Shown: positions 51,572 through 61,028, numbered from the stretch's first letter. The stretch: 64,000 bases of DNA from Longitalea arenae (GCF_016924755.1 NZ_JAFFJX010000001.1:682001-746000), one strand, 5' to 3'. Numbers and translations: made by a program. Notes: generated from the sequence alone by a model not told the origin.

Positions 51572-53127
51572 TGCCATTAGGAAAAATACTTTGGGTCGAC
51601 GATGAAATAGAAAGTTTACAATCACAAATACTGTTTTTACAAAATAAGGGGTACGATGTAACTGCGCTCACCAATGGATTCGATGCAGTGGATTTTGTAA
51701 AGGAGAATCCCCTGGATGTAGTATTACTCGACGAGACCATGCCGGGCATTACCGGCCTGGAAACCCTTTCCAAAATAAAAGAGATCAATTCGCAGATCCC
51801 GGTCGTGATGATCACTAAAAATGAGACCGAGAACCTGATGGATGATGCCATCGGCAGCCAGATCACCGATTACCTCATAAAACCGGTGAATCCCAACCAG
51901 GTGCTCTTGAGCCTTAAAAAGATCATCGATAACAAAAGGCTGGTGGCAGAAAAAACGACCACGGCTTACCAGCAGCAGTTCCGCAATCTTTTCATGGCGC
52001 TGAACAGCAATCCTGATTACAACGAATGGATGGACATTTACAAGAAGCTCGTGTACTGGGAGCTGGAAATGGAAAAAAGCGACAGCCCCGAAATGCAGGA
52101 AGTGTTTCAAACCCAAAAGAATGAAGCCAACACCGAATTCTTTAAGTTCGTTTCAAAAAATTATGCACGCTGGGTAAATCCCAAAAGCGATGACGGGCCG
52201 GTAATGTCGCACAACCTCATTAAATTCAAAGTGCTGCCACATATCGAGAAAGGAACGCCCACCTTTTTCATATTGATCGATAACCTGCGCTTCGATCAGT
52301 GGCGGGCCATTCAACCCATCTTTGCCGAAAGTTTTCGCATACTGGAAGAAGACAGCTTTTACAGCATTCTGCCCACGGCCACGCAATATGCCCGCAATGC
52401 GATCTTCAGCGGACTGCTGCCTATAGATATTGAGAAGCATTTTCCCCAGCAATGGAAAAATGATGATGAAGAAGGCGGAAAGAACTTACATGAAGAAGAG
52501 TTTTTCCGGGCCATGTTAAAACGGCTGCGCCGCGATGACATCAGGTTCTCCTATACCAAGATCCTGAACAACCAGGCGGGCCAGGACCTCGTGAATAATA
52601 TGCATAACCTGCTCGGGAACGATCTCAATGTGATTGTTTACAACTTCGTTGATATGCTCAGCCATGCCCGTACTGAAATGGAAGTGCTGAAAGAGCTGGC
52701 CGGTGATGAAACCAGCTATCGCAGCGTGACCAGGAGCTGGTTCGAGCATTCCCCCCTGCACCAGGCCCTGAAGAAAATTGCCGATAAAAAGATCAATCTT
52801 ATTCTGGCAACCGACCATGGCACCGTGCGGGTGAAAACGCCTGCCAAGGTCATTGGCGACAAACAAACCACCACCAACCTGCGGTATAAACACGGCCGCA
52901 ACCTCAATTATGAACCCAAAGACGTGCTGGCTTTCCGCGACCCTAAAGAAGCAGGTTTGCCGGTGCCTACCGTAAATTCATCCTACATTTTTGCCCGGGA
53001 AGATATGTATCTCTGCTATCCCAATAATTACAATTATTATGTGAACTATTATCGCAACACTTTTCAACATGGCGGCGTTAGTTTGGAGGAAATGATAGTG
53101 CCGATCATTAAGATGACCAACAAGTAG
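51571..53127 (+). CDS. porX: T9SS response regulator PorX (receiver plus PglZ phosphatase-like domain)
   Basis: 518 residues. The receiver has ILWVDDEIE, phospho-acceptor Asp54 in VVLLDETMPGITG and Lys104 in DYLIKPVNP. A helical linker (about 125-220) leads to a PglZ alkaline-phosphatase-like domain with TFFILIDNLRFDQWRAI, Thr271 in LPTATQYARNAIFSG, the FVDMLSH region and LATDHGTVRV carrying metal ligands. PorX controls T9SS gene expression and hydrolyses oligonucleotide second messengers in Porphyromonas. The partner kinase PorY is not adjacent. Translation starts directly after a heptad array. Confidence 0.95.
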   Translation: MPLGKILWVDDEIESLQSQILFLQNKGYDVTALTNGFDAVDFVKENPLDVVLLDETMPGITGLETLSKIKEINSQIPVVMITKNETENLMDDAIGSQITDYLIKPVNPNQVLLSLKKIIDNKRLVAEKTTTAYQQQFRNLFMALNSNPDYNEWMDIYKKLVYWELEMEKSDSPEMQEVFQTQKNEANTEFFKFVSKNYARWVNPKSDDGPVMSHNLIKFKVLPHIEKGTPTFFILIDNLRFDQWRAIQPIFAESFRILEEDSFYSILPTATQYARNAIFSGLLPIDIEKHFPQQWKNDDEEGGKNLHEEEFFRAMLKRLRRDDIRFSYTKILNNQAGQDLVNNMHNLLGNDLNVIVYNFVDMLSHARTEMEVLKELAGDETSYRSVTRSWFEHSPLHQALKKIADKKINLILATDHGTVRVKTPAKVIGDKQTTTNLRYKHGRNLNYEPKDVLAFRDPKEAGLPVPTVNSSYIFAREDMYLCYPNNYNYYVNYYRNTFQHGGVSLEEMIVPIIKMTNK

Positions 53128-53295
53128 GGATTGATAAAAGAGCCTTTTAACGCTCAAAAAAGGCGTTTTTACCGCTTTTGGGGTGAGAACGAATAATTCT
53201 CAACGTTTTGTGTGGAAAAGTTGTGTGCTTGATTCAAAGCACTAAAATTGTGAATAGTAACTTTGCGAATATTTTAAGTCATCTACATCCAGACT

Positions 53296-53583
53296 ATGAA
53301 ATTTACACAGTCGACATTAGACAAGATTGAAGCGATTCTCGATGAGGCGGAATATGTGCTGCGCTATGAGCGGGGTAATTTTCAAAGCGGATATTGCATT
53401 TTGGAACAAAAGAAAGTAGTCGTACTCAATAAATTCCTTCAGCTCGAAGGCCGTATCAGCACATTGATCGATCTTATTCCGCAACTCAATGTAAATGCAG
53501 ACCAGTTCTCGCCGGAAGTGCGTAAAACCTATGAAGAGGTGCTGGAAAGACATGCATTGGTGCAGGCGGAGAACAAGAAGTAA
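53296..53583 (+). CDS. Conserved hypothetical protein, 95 residues
   Basis: Small soluble helical protein (TLDKIEAILDEAEYVLRYERGNFQSGYCILEQKKVVVLNKF, shown here only as an outline, followed by EVRKTYEEVLERH). It matches a short family that sits near porX in Chitinophagaceae by position, but no function is known. It is 168 bases after porX on the same strand and precedes an octamer array. Confidence 0.72.
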   Translation: MKFTQSTLDKIEAILDEAEYVLRYERGNFQSGYCILEQKKVVVLNKFLQLEGRISTLIDLIPQLNVNADQFSPEVRKTYEEVLERHALVQAENKK

Positions 53584-53596
53584 AAGGCGGGAAACG

Positions 53597-53692
53597 CTTC
53601 TGATCTTGAGATACAGCGATGTTGCGATTCAACAAGCGGTAGGCATTGCCAAATCTCAAGATCGCGAAATCCCGAAATCGCTAAATTTCTTC
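53597..53692. repeat. Inverted pair of octanucleotide arrays
   Basis: Four units ending in GAT at 53597-53628 (CTTCTGAT, CTTGAGAT, ACAGCGAT, GTTGCGAT) and four beginning with ATC at 53653-53684 (ATCTCAAG, ATCGCGAA, ATCCCGAA, ATCGCTAA). Each second-half unit is close to the reverse complement of a first-half unit; CTTGAGAT and ATCTCAAG are exact complements. The whole fills the gap between two genes. Confidence 0.75.
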
Positions 53693-53706
53693 CGTATTTT
53701 TACCGC

Positions 53707-54483
53707 GTGAGCTATCCTTCATTAACCATTACTTTTTTAGGGACAGGAACCAGTGCCGGCGTACCCATGATCGCCTGCGAATGCCCTGTTTGCACATCCT
53801 CCGACAAAAAAGACAACCGGCTGCGCGCCAGTATCATGGTGCAATCTGAAAAAACTACCCTGGTAGTTGATTCCGGTCCGGATTTCCGCTACCAGATGCT
53901 GCGCGCCCGCGTAAAACACCTGGATGCTATTGTTTATACCCATGCCCATAAAGACCATGTGGCCGGACTAGACGATGTGCGGGCATTTAATTTCTTCTCG
54001 CAGCAACCGATGCAGGTATTCGCCAGTGATATGACCCAGGAAGTGATCATCCGCGAATTTCCCTATGCATTTTATGAATCGAAATACCCCGGCGTACCGG
54101 ATATTCAATTGAACACGATCGGACTGGAACCTTTTATGGCAGGTGATATTCCGGTTACCCCCATTTTGGTATGGCATCTGAAAATGCCGGTGCTGGGTTT
54201 CCGCTTTGGCCGCTTTACCTATATCACCGATGCCAACCGGATTGAAGAACATGAACTGGAAAAAATAAAGGGCACAGAAGTGCTTGTGTTGAACGCGCTG
54301 CGAAAAGAAAAACACATTTCACACTACTCCCTCAGTGAAAGCATTGAAGTAGCCAAGCATTTGCAGGTGTCACAATGTTATCTTACCCATATCAGCCACC
54401 AGATGGGATTGCACGCCGAAGTTGAGACGGAGCTGCCTAATGGCATTCACCTGGCTTATGATGGTTTGGTCATTAAGGTTTGA
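53707..54483 (+). CDS. MBL-fold hydrolase, PhnP/RNase Z-like
   Basis: 258 residues from a GTG start. The N-terminal LTITFLGTGTSAGVPMIACECPVC with Cys residues and the metal motif VYTHAHKDHVAGLDDVRAF place it in the phosphodiesterase-type metallo-beta-lactamase group with PhnP and RNase Z. Later metal ligands are the His in LVWHLKMPVLGFRFG, Asp in TYITDANRI and His in YLTHISHQMG. The short Cys-x-Cys-x2-Cys stretch may bind an extra metal as in PhnP. The substrate is probably a cyclic or diesterified phosphate (inference). Confidence 0.88.
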   Translation: MSYPSLTITFLGTGTSAGVPMIACECPVCTSSDKKDNRLRASIMVQSEKTTLVVDSGPDFRYQMLRARVKHLDAIVYTHAHKDHVAGLDDVRAFNFFSQQPMQVFASDMTQEVIIREFPYAFYESKYPGVPDIQLNTIGLEPFMAGDIPVTPILVWHLKMPVLGFRFGRFTYITDANRIEEHELEKIKGTEVLVLNALRKEKHISHYSLSESIEVAKHLQVSQCYLTHISHQMGLHAEVETELPNGIHLAYDGLVIKV

Positions 54484-54487
54484 TATC

Positions 54488-54515
54488 GGCTATGGCAATG
54501 GCTAGTAGCCAGTAG
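54488..54515. repeat. Heptad run after the MBL gene
   Basis: GGCTATG, GCAATGG, CTAGTAG, CCAGTAG, starting four bases after the stop. Confidence 0.55.
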
Positions 54516-54613
54516 GGCTTCAACGGAAACCCACCGCTTACTTTTTTACCGCGGTTTCCCACTTGCCATTTCAAATGCCGGCGTTTGCGGCCGGTATCCC
54601 GACAATCGAAACT

Positions 54614-54648
54614 TCGTCGGCACTCGCCACTCCTCACTCGCTTTAATC
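54614..54648. repeat. Heptad array over the stop of the hybrid kinase gene
   Basis: TCGTCGG, CACTCGC, CACTCCT, CACTCGC, TTTAATC; the TGA stop (54647-54649, minus strand) begins inside the last unit. Confidence 0.6.
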
Positions 54649-56155
54649 AACTCGTCAGGTGCCGCCGGCTATACCTCGAGATCATTTCATACAATTCCCC
54701 CGGTTTAAAGGGCTTTGCCAGATAATCGGTCATTCCAAATTCGCGGGTCCTTTGCAGGATATCAGCCGATGCAGAAGCCGTTAATGCAATAATGGGAATG
54801 GCTTCATTAAAATTCCGGATGTGCTGGGTGGCATTATATCCGTCCATAACCGGCATTTGCAGATCCATAAGCACAATATCATAGTTGGTATTGCGAAGTT
54901 TATTCACCGCAATAGCGCCGTTCTCAGCAATGTCTACTGCGCCATTCCAGTTGTTGATCATCTTTTTGGCAACCATGACATTGAACTCCACATCTTCAAC
55001 CAGCAAGACTTTGATGCCCGACAGATCATTCTTGCCACTGATGGGTTGTGCGGATGGTTGGTCAGCTTTTCCCGTCTTAAAATGGATGGTGAAGGAGAAG
55101 GTAGAGCCCCGTCCTGCTTCACTGTTCACGTAGATATCGCTGTTATGCAAAGCGGCCAGCCGTTTCACAATGGCCAGTCCCAGGCCCGAGCCGCCAAATT
55201 CGCGGGTTATATCAGCATTTGCCTGCGTGAACCGGTCGAATATAAGCGCATGTTTTTCTCTTTCGATGCCAACGCCGGTATCTGTTACAGAAAATAAAAC
55301 GGCCGCTTCATTTGGCTGTACTTTTTGAGCAGATAACTGTATGGTGATAACACCGTTCCGGGTAAATTTCACGGCATTGGAAACAAGGTTATGGAGGATC
55401 TGGCCAAGCCGCACTTCATCACCCAGTACACAAGCCGGCAGGGCATTATCAATGACCATATGGATGGTGTTGCCCCTTTCAGCGGCGCGGATCTGATGCG
55501 CTGTTTTAATGTTCTCTGCAAGCTGTTGCAAACAGATTTTCTTTTCTGCCAGCACGATCTTTCCTTCTTCTATTTTCGCAAAATCAAGAATATCGTTGAT
55601 CAGGCGCAGCAGGTTTTCGGCTGAAACGTTCAATGCTTTCAGGTTCTCGAGCTGGCTGGGCAGCAGCTGATCCTGCAACAGCAGGTGGGCGATGCCGATG
55701 ATGGCATTCAGGGGCGTACGGATCTCATGGCTCATGACCGACAGAAAATCGCTTTTGGCGCGGGAGCCGTCTTCCGCCTGATCTTTTGCCCTGATCAGCT
55801 CAGCTTCGGTCTCTTTTCTTTTCTGAATTTGTTTTTCCAGGTAAGCTATGATATTGGTAAGCCCGTTTTCCTCTCTTTCAATAATGGCCGCTGCCTGCGG
55901 CTCATGCGCAATGATGGCATTTTTCAATTGCTGCACCGACTGGCTGTAAATATTGTTCTGCAATTGCAGGTTATGTAAGATGTCCTGGTATTCCTTCTCA
56001 CATGCCTGAAAGGCATGTTCCGTATTCTTCTGTTCGCCTTCAAAATTTTTATACGACTGATCAACCAATTGCAGGAATTGCTGCATGGCCGGGTCGTACC
56101 GGTGTTGGGCCGACAGGGTCTGGATCTGCTTCTCCAATAAATGATGCAACTTCAT
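54647..56155 (-). CDS. Soluble hybrid histidine kinase/response regulator
   Basis: 502 residues without a membrane segment. Residues 1-135 are helical and coiled-coil; HisKA follows with phospho-acceptor His143 in SVMSHEIRTPLNAIIG; the ATPase domain has LVSNAVKFTRNG (N box), DTGVGIEREKH (G1), FDRFTQANADITREFGGSGLGLAI (F and G2). The C-terminal receiver carries Asp431 in IVLMDLQMPVMDGY and Lys in YLAKPFKPG. It therefore looks like a cytoplasmic phosphorelay protein. Its input signal and output are unknown. Confidence 0.92.
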   Translation of the reverse strand: MKLHHLLEKQIQTLSAQHRYDPAMQQFLQLVDQSYKNFEGEQKNTEHAFQACEKEYQDILHNLQLQNNIYSQSVQQLKNAIIAHEPQAAAIIEREENGLTNIIAYLEKQIQKRKETEAELIRAKDQAEDGSRAKSDFLSVMSHEIRTPLNAIIGIAHLLLQDQLLPSQLENLKALNVSAENLLRLINDILDFAKIEEGKIVLAEKKICLQQLAENIKTAHQIRAAERGNTIHMVIDNALPACVLGDEVRLGQILHNLVSNAVKFTRNGVITIQLSAQKVQPNEAAVLFSVTDTGVGIEREKHALIFDRFTQANADITREFGGSGLGLAIVKRLAALHNSDIYVNSEAGRGSTFSFTIHFKTGKADQPSAQPISGKNDLSGIKVLLVEDVEFNVMVAKKMINNWNGAVDIAENGAIAVNKLRNTNYDIVLMDLQMPVMDGYNATQHIRNFNEAIPIIALTASASADILQRTREFGMTDYLAKPFKPGELYEMISRYSRRHLTS

Positions 56156-56353
56156 AAGGGTGAAAGGGGGTAAGAAGGTCTGCGAAAACCATATATGTAA
56201 CGTTTATGGGGTCAAATACTTATATTTATTGATAAAAAAGTAAGTGTTTTTTTATCTACATGTTCAAAAACGCGAAGGATAAGAGAACACCTGGTGAAAG
56301 CTCATAATTAGCAGCAGTAGCAAATTGATCATTGAACTGCTCAATATTGATCT

Positions 56354-57286
56354 ATGGAAAGCAACTGGAAAGATTATTTCACTTTCACCAGGAAAGAACG
56401 TATTGGCATTTACCTCCTCCTCGCAGGCATCGGCATTTGCAGTGTAATGCCCCGCTTCTGCAAAACAGCGGCTATTGACCGGGAACTAACAGCAGAGGCA
56501 TTTGCCCTGCAAAAGGCCCATGATTCATCATCGCTGCATGCAGACCTGGCAGGCCTTTCAGCAAATGATCACCAGCAAATAGCACACAATGATATTCATT
56601 ACGAACGTGTAGGCGGCGCGCAGCCGGTGGCTGGGCTTTTTCCCTTCGATCCTAATACGCTCGACCCTGCCGGTTGGAAGAGGCTCGGCGTCAGTGACCG
56701 CACGGCCAACACCATTCAGCGGTACCGGGCGAAAGGCGGGCGTTTCAAAAATGCCGCTGACCTGCAAAAAGTGTATGGCTTGAAGGAAGCGGATTGTAAA
56801 CGTTTGATGCCCTACGTAAGGATAACGGCGCCTGCCATTACCACTGTTGCTGACAAACCGGTGGTGAAATTTACAAAAACGCCTCCGCCGCTGATTGATA
56901 TCAACCGGGCGGACACCACGGCTTTTATTTCTCTACCGGGCATTGGCAGCAAGCTCGCCAGCCGCATGGTACATTTGCGCGAAAAGCTGGGTGGTTTTTA
57001 TGCAGTACAGCAGGTAGCCGAGACCTTTGGATTGCCTGATTCTACTTTTCAATTGATAAAACCCCGCTTAGCCTGTTCCCCTGTCTTGTTGCAAAAAATC
57101 AATGTCAATACGGCCGATGAACAAACCCTGAAGCAGCACCCCTATATTAGATGGCAGATCGCCAGGGCCATTGTACAATACCGGCAGCAGCATGGCCTGT
57201 TCCAATCCCCCGAAGACCTGCAGCGAATTGTACTGATCACGCCCGAGCTTTATCAAAAGATGGCAGCATATCTGGCGGTGGAGTAG
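56354..57286 (+). CDS. Helix-hairpin-helix (ComEA-like) protein
   Basis: 310 residues with an N-terminal membrane anchor (ERIGIYLLLAGIGICSVM). Three helix-hairpin-helix motif regions follow: LDPAGWKRLGVSDRTANTIQRYRAKGGRFKNAADLQ, of which the first hairpin is typical, then IDINRADTTAFISLPGIGSKLASRMVHLREKLGGFY, then INVNTADEQTLKQHPYIRWQIARAIVQYR. The motif binds DNA backbone in ComEA and related uptake proteins. Whether this one binds DNA is unproven. Confidence 0.88.
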   Translation: MESNWKDYFTFTRKERIGIYLLLAGIGICSVMPRFCKTAAIDRELTAEAFALQKAHDSSSLHADLAGLSANDHQQIAHNDIHYERVGGAQPVAGLFPFDPNTLDPAGWKRLGVSDRTANTIQRYRAKGGRFKNAADLQKVYGLKEADCKRLMPYVRITAPAITTVADKPVVKFTKTPPPLIDINRADTTAFISLPGIGSKLASRMVHLREKLGGFYAVQQVAETFGLPDSTFQLIKPRLACSPVLLQKINVNTADEQTLKQHPYIRWQIARAIVQYRQQHGLFQSPEDLQRIVLITPELYQKMAAYLAVE

Positions 57287-57366
57287 GCCCAATAAATCAG
57301 GAACGGGGAGTATCAGGCGAAGTGTAAGTGAATGGTTGTTAAAATATTTATCTTTCCTAAAAAAAT

Positions 57367-57382
57367 ACTAACATTTGTTAGT
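57367..57382. promoter_or_regulatory. Perfect 16-base inverted repeat upstream of acyl-CoA dehydrogenase
   Basis: ACTAAC-ATTT-GTTAGT, 73 bases before the ATG at 57455. This form suits a dimeric repressor such as a TetR-type fatty-acid regulator, but no regulator gene is adjacent. Confidence 0.5.
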
Positions 57383-57454
57383 GTTGTGAAAAAAAGCTTT
57401 TATATTGCAGAGGCCTTTAACGATTCTTGCCAGTTAATTCAGGTAAATTTAAGT

Positions 57455-58597
57455 ATGAATTTTCAAACCTCTGAGCTTACAGATCAGGTTGCACAGTCAA
57501 CCCGGGATTTTGCCCTGCAGCACATAAAACCATATGTGATGGAGTGGGATGAATCCCAGGAGTTTCCCATGCATGTTTTTAAAGAGATGGGAAAACTCGG
57601 CTTAATGGGCGTACTTGTTCCTGAGAACTACGGCGGCGCCGGCTTATCCTATTATGAATATGTAGCCATCATACAGGAGATTGCCAAGGTATGTGGTTCT
57701 ATCGGGTTAAGCCTGGCGGCGCACAATTCCCTCTGTACCGGTCATCTGTTGCATTTCGGTAATGAGGAGCAGAAGAAAAAATATTTGCCAAAACTCGCTA
57801 CCGGCGAGTGGCTGGGAGCCTGGGGTTTAACGGAGCCGAACACAGGAAGTGATGCTGCCAATATGAAAACGACCGCAGTGAAAGACGGCGATCATTGGAT
57901 CCTGAATGGCACCAAGTGCTGGATCACCCATGGCAAAAGTGCCGATGTGGCTGTGGTAATTGCCCGCACAGGGGAACCACGCGCAAAAAACAATGCGACT
58001 GCATTTGTGGTGGAAAGAAGTACGGCCGGTTTTAAAGCCGGTAAGAAGGAAAATAAATTGGGTATGCGCGCCAGCGAAACCGCCGAAATGATCTTTGATA
58101 ATTGCCGCATTCCCGATGCCAACCGGCTGGGGAGTTTTGGCGACGGATTCAAACAATCGTTGAAGGTGCTCGATGGAGGCCGCATATCTATAGCCGCCCT
58201 GGCGCTGGGTATTGCCAAGGGGGCATATGAAGCATCAGTGCAATATGCCAAGGAGCGCCACCAGTTCGATCAGCCTATTGCTGGTTTTCAGGGCATTTCA
58301 TTTAAGCTGGCCGATATGGCCACTGAAATTGCCGCTGCCGAATTGCTGACCCTGCAGGCATGTGATCTGAAGATGCGGGGAGAAACCATGAGTAAGGAAG
58401 CTGCCATGGCAAAATATTATGCCAGTGAGGTAGCGGTGAAAGTGGCTACCGATGCAGTGCAGATCTTCGGCGGTTATGGTTATACGAAGGATTTTCCTGT
58501 AGAGAAATTTTACCGCGATAGTAAATTATGCACCATCGGCGAAGGCACGTCTGAAATTCAAAAGATCGTCATCGCCCGTGAGGTGTTAAGAGCTTAA
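57455..58597 (+). CDS. Acyl-CoA dehydrogenase
   Basis: Flavoprotein of 380 residues from the ATG at 57455 ([14 protein letters not shown]); the upstream frame extension has no family character. It oxidises acyl-CoA to enoyl-CoA in beta-oxidation or amino acid breakdown. FAD- and substrate-binding stretches include [20 protein letters not shown] and [13 protein letters not shown], the C-terminal domain [16 protein letters not shown] and [17 protein letters not shown], with the catalytic Glu expected near [12 protein letters not shown]. Length and style resemble short-chain or butyryl-CoA dehydrogenases. Ends at a strong terminator. Confidence 0.95.
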   Translation: MNFQTSELTDQVAQSTRDFALQHIKPYVMEWDESQEFPMHVFKEMGKLGLMGVLVPENYGGAGLSYYEYVAIIQEIAKVCGSIGLSLAAHNSLCTGHLLHFGNEEQKKKYLPKLATGEWLGAWGLTEPNTGSDAANMKTTAVKDGDHWILNGTKCWITHGKSADVAVVIARTGEPRAKNNATAFVVERSTAGFKAGKKENKLGMRASETAEMIFDNCRIPDANRLGSFGDGFKQSLKVLDGGRISIAALALGIAKGAYEASVQYAKERHQFDQPIAGFQGISFKLADMATEIAAAELLTLQACDLKMRGETMSKEAAMAKYYASEVAVKVATDAVQIFGGYGYTKDFPVEKFYRDSKLCTIGEGTSEIQKIVIAREVLRA

Positions 58598-58633
58598 TAG
58601 TTGAATACTGCTCAAGGTTGCTTGTCATGACAG

Positions 58634-58664
58634 TCCCCCGATCAATGTCGGGGGATTTTTTTTT
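58634..58664. terminator. Strong intrinsic terminator after acyl-CoA dehydrogenase
   Basis: TCCCCCGA at 58634-58641 pairs with TCGGGGGA at 58648-58655, followed by nine T. It lies between convergent genes and may serve both. Confidence 0.92.
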
Positions 58665-58673
58665 ATGCAGGCA

Positions 58674-58847
58674 TCAGGGCATGATATCATCATCGTCCTT
58701 GGGGCCGTATTTATCGAACAGTTTGTCGATAGCGCCGCCAAAGATGGGGAATTTTTCTTTTGCAAAGTTCTTGATGATCTCAACGGCTTTATAAGCCTGC
58801 TGCTCGGTCAATCCTTCCGCCATTAACTTATTGATCAGTTCCTGCAT
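58674..58847 (-). CDS. Small acidic-tailed protein, 57 residues
   Basis: ATG at 58847 to TGA at 58674-58676. The product begins MQELINKLMAEGLTEQQAYK and continues as a second helix (AVEIIKNFAKEKFPIFGG), ending in a run of Asp (KDDDDIMP). Short helical proteins of this plan, with an EGLT-x2-QA-x3-A core, are widespread in Bacteroidota. No function is known. It follows clpX on the same strand but is separated from it by a terminator. Confidence 0.7.
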   Translation of the reverse strand: MQELINKLMAEGLTEQQAYKAVEIIKNFAKEKFPIFGGAIDKLFDKYGPKDDDDIMP

Positions 58848-58876
58848 ATAGCAATGTTTTAGAAATTAATGGTAAT

Positions 58877-58909
58877 AAAAAACGTCAGTTTGATGGCTGA
58901 CGTTTTTTT
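58877..58909 (-). terminator. Intrinsic terminator of clpX
   Basis: ACGTCAG-N8-CTGACGT stem flanked by A and T runs on both sides; on the minus strand it lies 65 bases after the clpX stop and ends with a long T-run. Confidence 0.85.
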
Positions 58910-58973
58910 ATTAGGTGTACATTTTCTGATGTTGATGATTCCCTTTAGCTCAACTCTTAGGAGCTGGGGAAGT

Positions 58974-60212
58974 TTACGCCACTTTCAACAAGCTCATCTT
59001 GCTCTTGTCGAAATTCTTTTGCGCATATTCCAGGTTCAGGTGGAAAACGGTTTGTTTGCTCGATGGCAATTCAAACATGGCATCGGTCAGGATGCTTTCG
59101 CAAATGCTGCGTAAGCCACGGGCGCCGAGTTTGTATTCAACGGCCTTATCAACCATGAAGTTCAACACATCATCGTCGATGGTCAGCTGAATATTTTCCA
59201 GCTCAAATAATTTGCGGTATTGTTTGATCAACGCGTTCTTGGGTTCTGTTAAAATAGAACGCAGCGTAGATTTATCGAGCGGGTTCAGGTGCGTTACTAC
59301 CGGCAAACGGCCCAGTAACTCGGGGATCAGGCCGAACGATTTCAGATCAGTTGCATTAATGTATTGCAGCAGGTTCTTTTTCATATGTTCCTGCAGCTCT
59401 TTATTTACATTAAAGCCAATAGAGTTGGTGTTCACCCGGCGGGCGATCACTTTATCGATGCCGTCAAACGCACCGCCGCAAATAAAGAGGATATTTTGCG
59501 TATTGATCTTGATCAGCTTTTGTTCGGGGTGTTTACGGCCGCCCTGGGGGGGAACCAGTACATCGGTACCTTCCAGCAGCTTCAGTAATCCCTGTTGAAC
59601 GCCTTCGCCACTTACATCGCGGGTAATGGATGGGTTATCGCCTTTACGGGCAATTTTATCAATTTCATCGATATAAACGATGCCTCTTTCGGCAGCGGCT
59701 ACGTCATAATTACATACCTGCAACAAGCGGGTTAAAATGCTTTCTACGTCTTCCCCTACATAACCGGCTTCGGTAAACACGGTAGCGTCCACGATGGCGA
59801 ACGGTACATTCAGTAAGCGGGCAATGGTTTTGGCCAGCAGCGTTTTACCGGTACCGGTTTCACCTACCATTACTATATTGCTTTTTTCAATATCTACCTC
59901 GTTGTCCGACGGTTTTTGCTGAAGACGTTTATAGTGATTGTAAACGGCTACTGCTAATACTTTTTTAGCTTCATCCTGACCGATCACATATTCATCCAGA
60001 AAACGTTTTACCTCAACAGGTTTCTTTACGTTCAGTTTGAAGGAAGTAGAAGGCGGTGTGCTTTCATGGCGGATCATCAGTTCCTGTTCAATGATCTCGC
60101 GTGCATGCTCAACGCAATTTTCACAAATATGTCCTTCCTGCCCGGCAATAAGAATCTTTACTTCATCGCGGCTGCGTCCGCAAAAAGAACAGTGTAGTGT
60201 TGTTTTAGCCAT
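58974..60212 (-). CDS. clpX: ATP-dependent Clp protease ATP-binding subunit ClpX
   Basis: Hexameric AAA+ unfoldase that feeds ClpP. 412 residues. The N-terminal zinc domain has [11 protein letters not shown] and CENC; Walker [19 protein letters not shown]; pore loop [11 protein letters not shown]; Walker [14 protein letters not shown]; then [22 protein letters not shown] (RKH loop) and the sensor part [21 protein letters not shown]. All are family features. It follows two clpP genes on the same strand but with a terminator in between and its own -7 element (TACCTTTG, minus strand, 60234-60241). Confidence 0.98.
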   Translation of the reverse strand: MAKTTLHCSFCGRSRDEVKILIAGQEGHICENCVEHAREIIEQELMIRHESTPPSTSFKLNVKKPVEVKRFLDEYVIGQDEAKKVLAVAVYNHYKRLQQKPSDNEVDIEKSNIVMVGETGTGKTLLAKTIARLLNVPFAIVDATVFTEAGYVGEDVESILTRLLQVCNYDVAAAERGIVYIDEIDKIARKGDNPSITRDVSGEGVQQGLLKLLEGTDVLVPPQGGRKHPEQKLIKINTQNILFICGGAFDGIDKVIARRVNTNSIGFNVNKELQEHMKKNLLQYINATDLKSFGLIPELLGRLPVVTHLNPLDKSTLRSILTEPKNALIKQYRKLFELENIQLTIDDDVLNFMVDKAVEYKLGARGLRSICESILTDAMFELPSSKQTVFHLNLEYAQKNFDKSKMSLLKVA

Positions 60213-60233
60213 GTCGTTGTATAAAATCGCTTA

Positions 60234-60241
60234 CAAAGGTA
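60234..60241 (-). promoter_or_regulatory. -7 element TACCTTTG of clpX
   Basis: Exact TAnnTTTG on the minus strand, 21 bases before the clpX start codon. Confidence 0.5.
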
Positions 60242-60272
60242 TCTAAATGCACATCCAAAACCCAATAAAAAA

Positions 60273-60315
60273 TCCCAAACTCCTTTTAAAGAAAATTAGT
60301 ATATGGAATTTGGGA
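60273..60315 (-). terminator. Terminator after the second clpP gene
   Basis: TCCCAAACTCC at 60273-60283 pairs with GGAATTTGGGA at 60305-60315 with one wobble. On the minus strand the hairpin is followed by six T. Confidence 0.75.
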
Positions 60316-60336
60316 CTTTTAAAGGTTAACCTGTAT

Positions 60337-60981
60337 TTATAACTTTTCAACTTGCTGATCTACAATGCCATATTCAATGGCTTCTTTAGCATCCATCCAA
60401 TAGTCGCGATCGAAATCTTTCATGATCTGCTCAAATTTCTTACCGCAGTTTTCTGCAAGTATCCGGGCGCCCATTTCCTTGGTCTTTTTGGTTTGTTTGG
60501 CCTGAATTTCCAGGTCAGCACTTACGCCCTGCATATAGCCGCCCAAACTGGGTTGGTGGATCATTACTTCACCATGCGGGAAGATATAACGTTTACCTTT
60601 AGCACCTGCGCTCAGCAAAATAGAACCCATGGATGCCGCCAGTCCCATACAAATAGTGCTAACAGGGCTTTTTAACATGCGCATGGTATCATAAATGACC
60701 ATACCGCTGGTAACCACGCCACCCGGACTGTTAATAAAGAATTTGATCTCTTCGCCGGGTTTATCTGCATCGAGCAGTAAGAGGCGGGTTACAATGTCCT
60801 TGGCTGATTTATCTTCTACAACGCCCCACAGATACACAGCTCTTTTTTCAAAAAAGAACTTTTCCATTTTCTTGGCCAGTACACCGAAATCCTGTGGCTT
60901 TTCTTCTTTTCCGTTTTCCTTTGGTTCATCTTCATCGTCCATGCGAAATGGCTGAAACAAGTGATTAGAATATATCTGCAT
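60337..60981 (-). CDS. clpP: ATP-dependent Clp protease proteolytic subunit, second paralogue
   Basis: 214-residue serine peptidase of the ClpP family with the full catalytic triad: Ser117 (GLAASMGSILL), His142 (VMIHQPSLGG) and Asp193 (DRDYWM). The N-terminus is atypical: it carries an acidic, charged lead (DDEDEPKENGKEEKP) instead of the usual axial-loop start, so ClpX docking may differ. It lies 47 bases downstream of the other clpP, in the same transcription unit, suggesting mixed ClpP1-ClpP2 rings (inference). Confidence 0.93.
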   Translation of the reverse strand: MQIYSNHLFQPFRMDDEDEPKENGKEEKPQDFGVLAKKMEKFFFEKRAVYLWGVVEDKSAKDIVTRLLLLDADKPGEEIKFFINSPGGVVTSGMVIYDTMRMLKSPVSTICMGLAASMGSILLSAGAKGKRYIFPHGEVMIHQPSLGGYMQGVSADLEIQAKQTKKTKEMGARILAENCGKKFEQIMKDFDRDYWMDAKEAIEYGIVDQQVEKL

Positions 60982-61028
60982 GATAATTTATTTGAATTCG
61001 TTTAAATAGTAATTGAAAGCAATAACAA

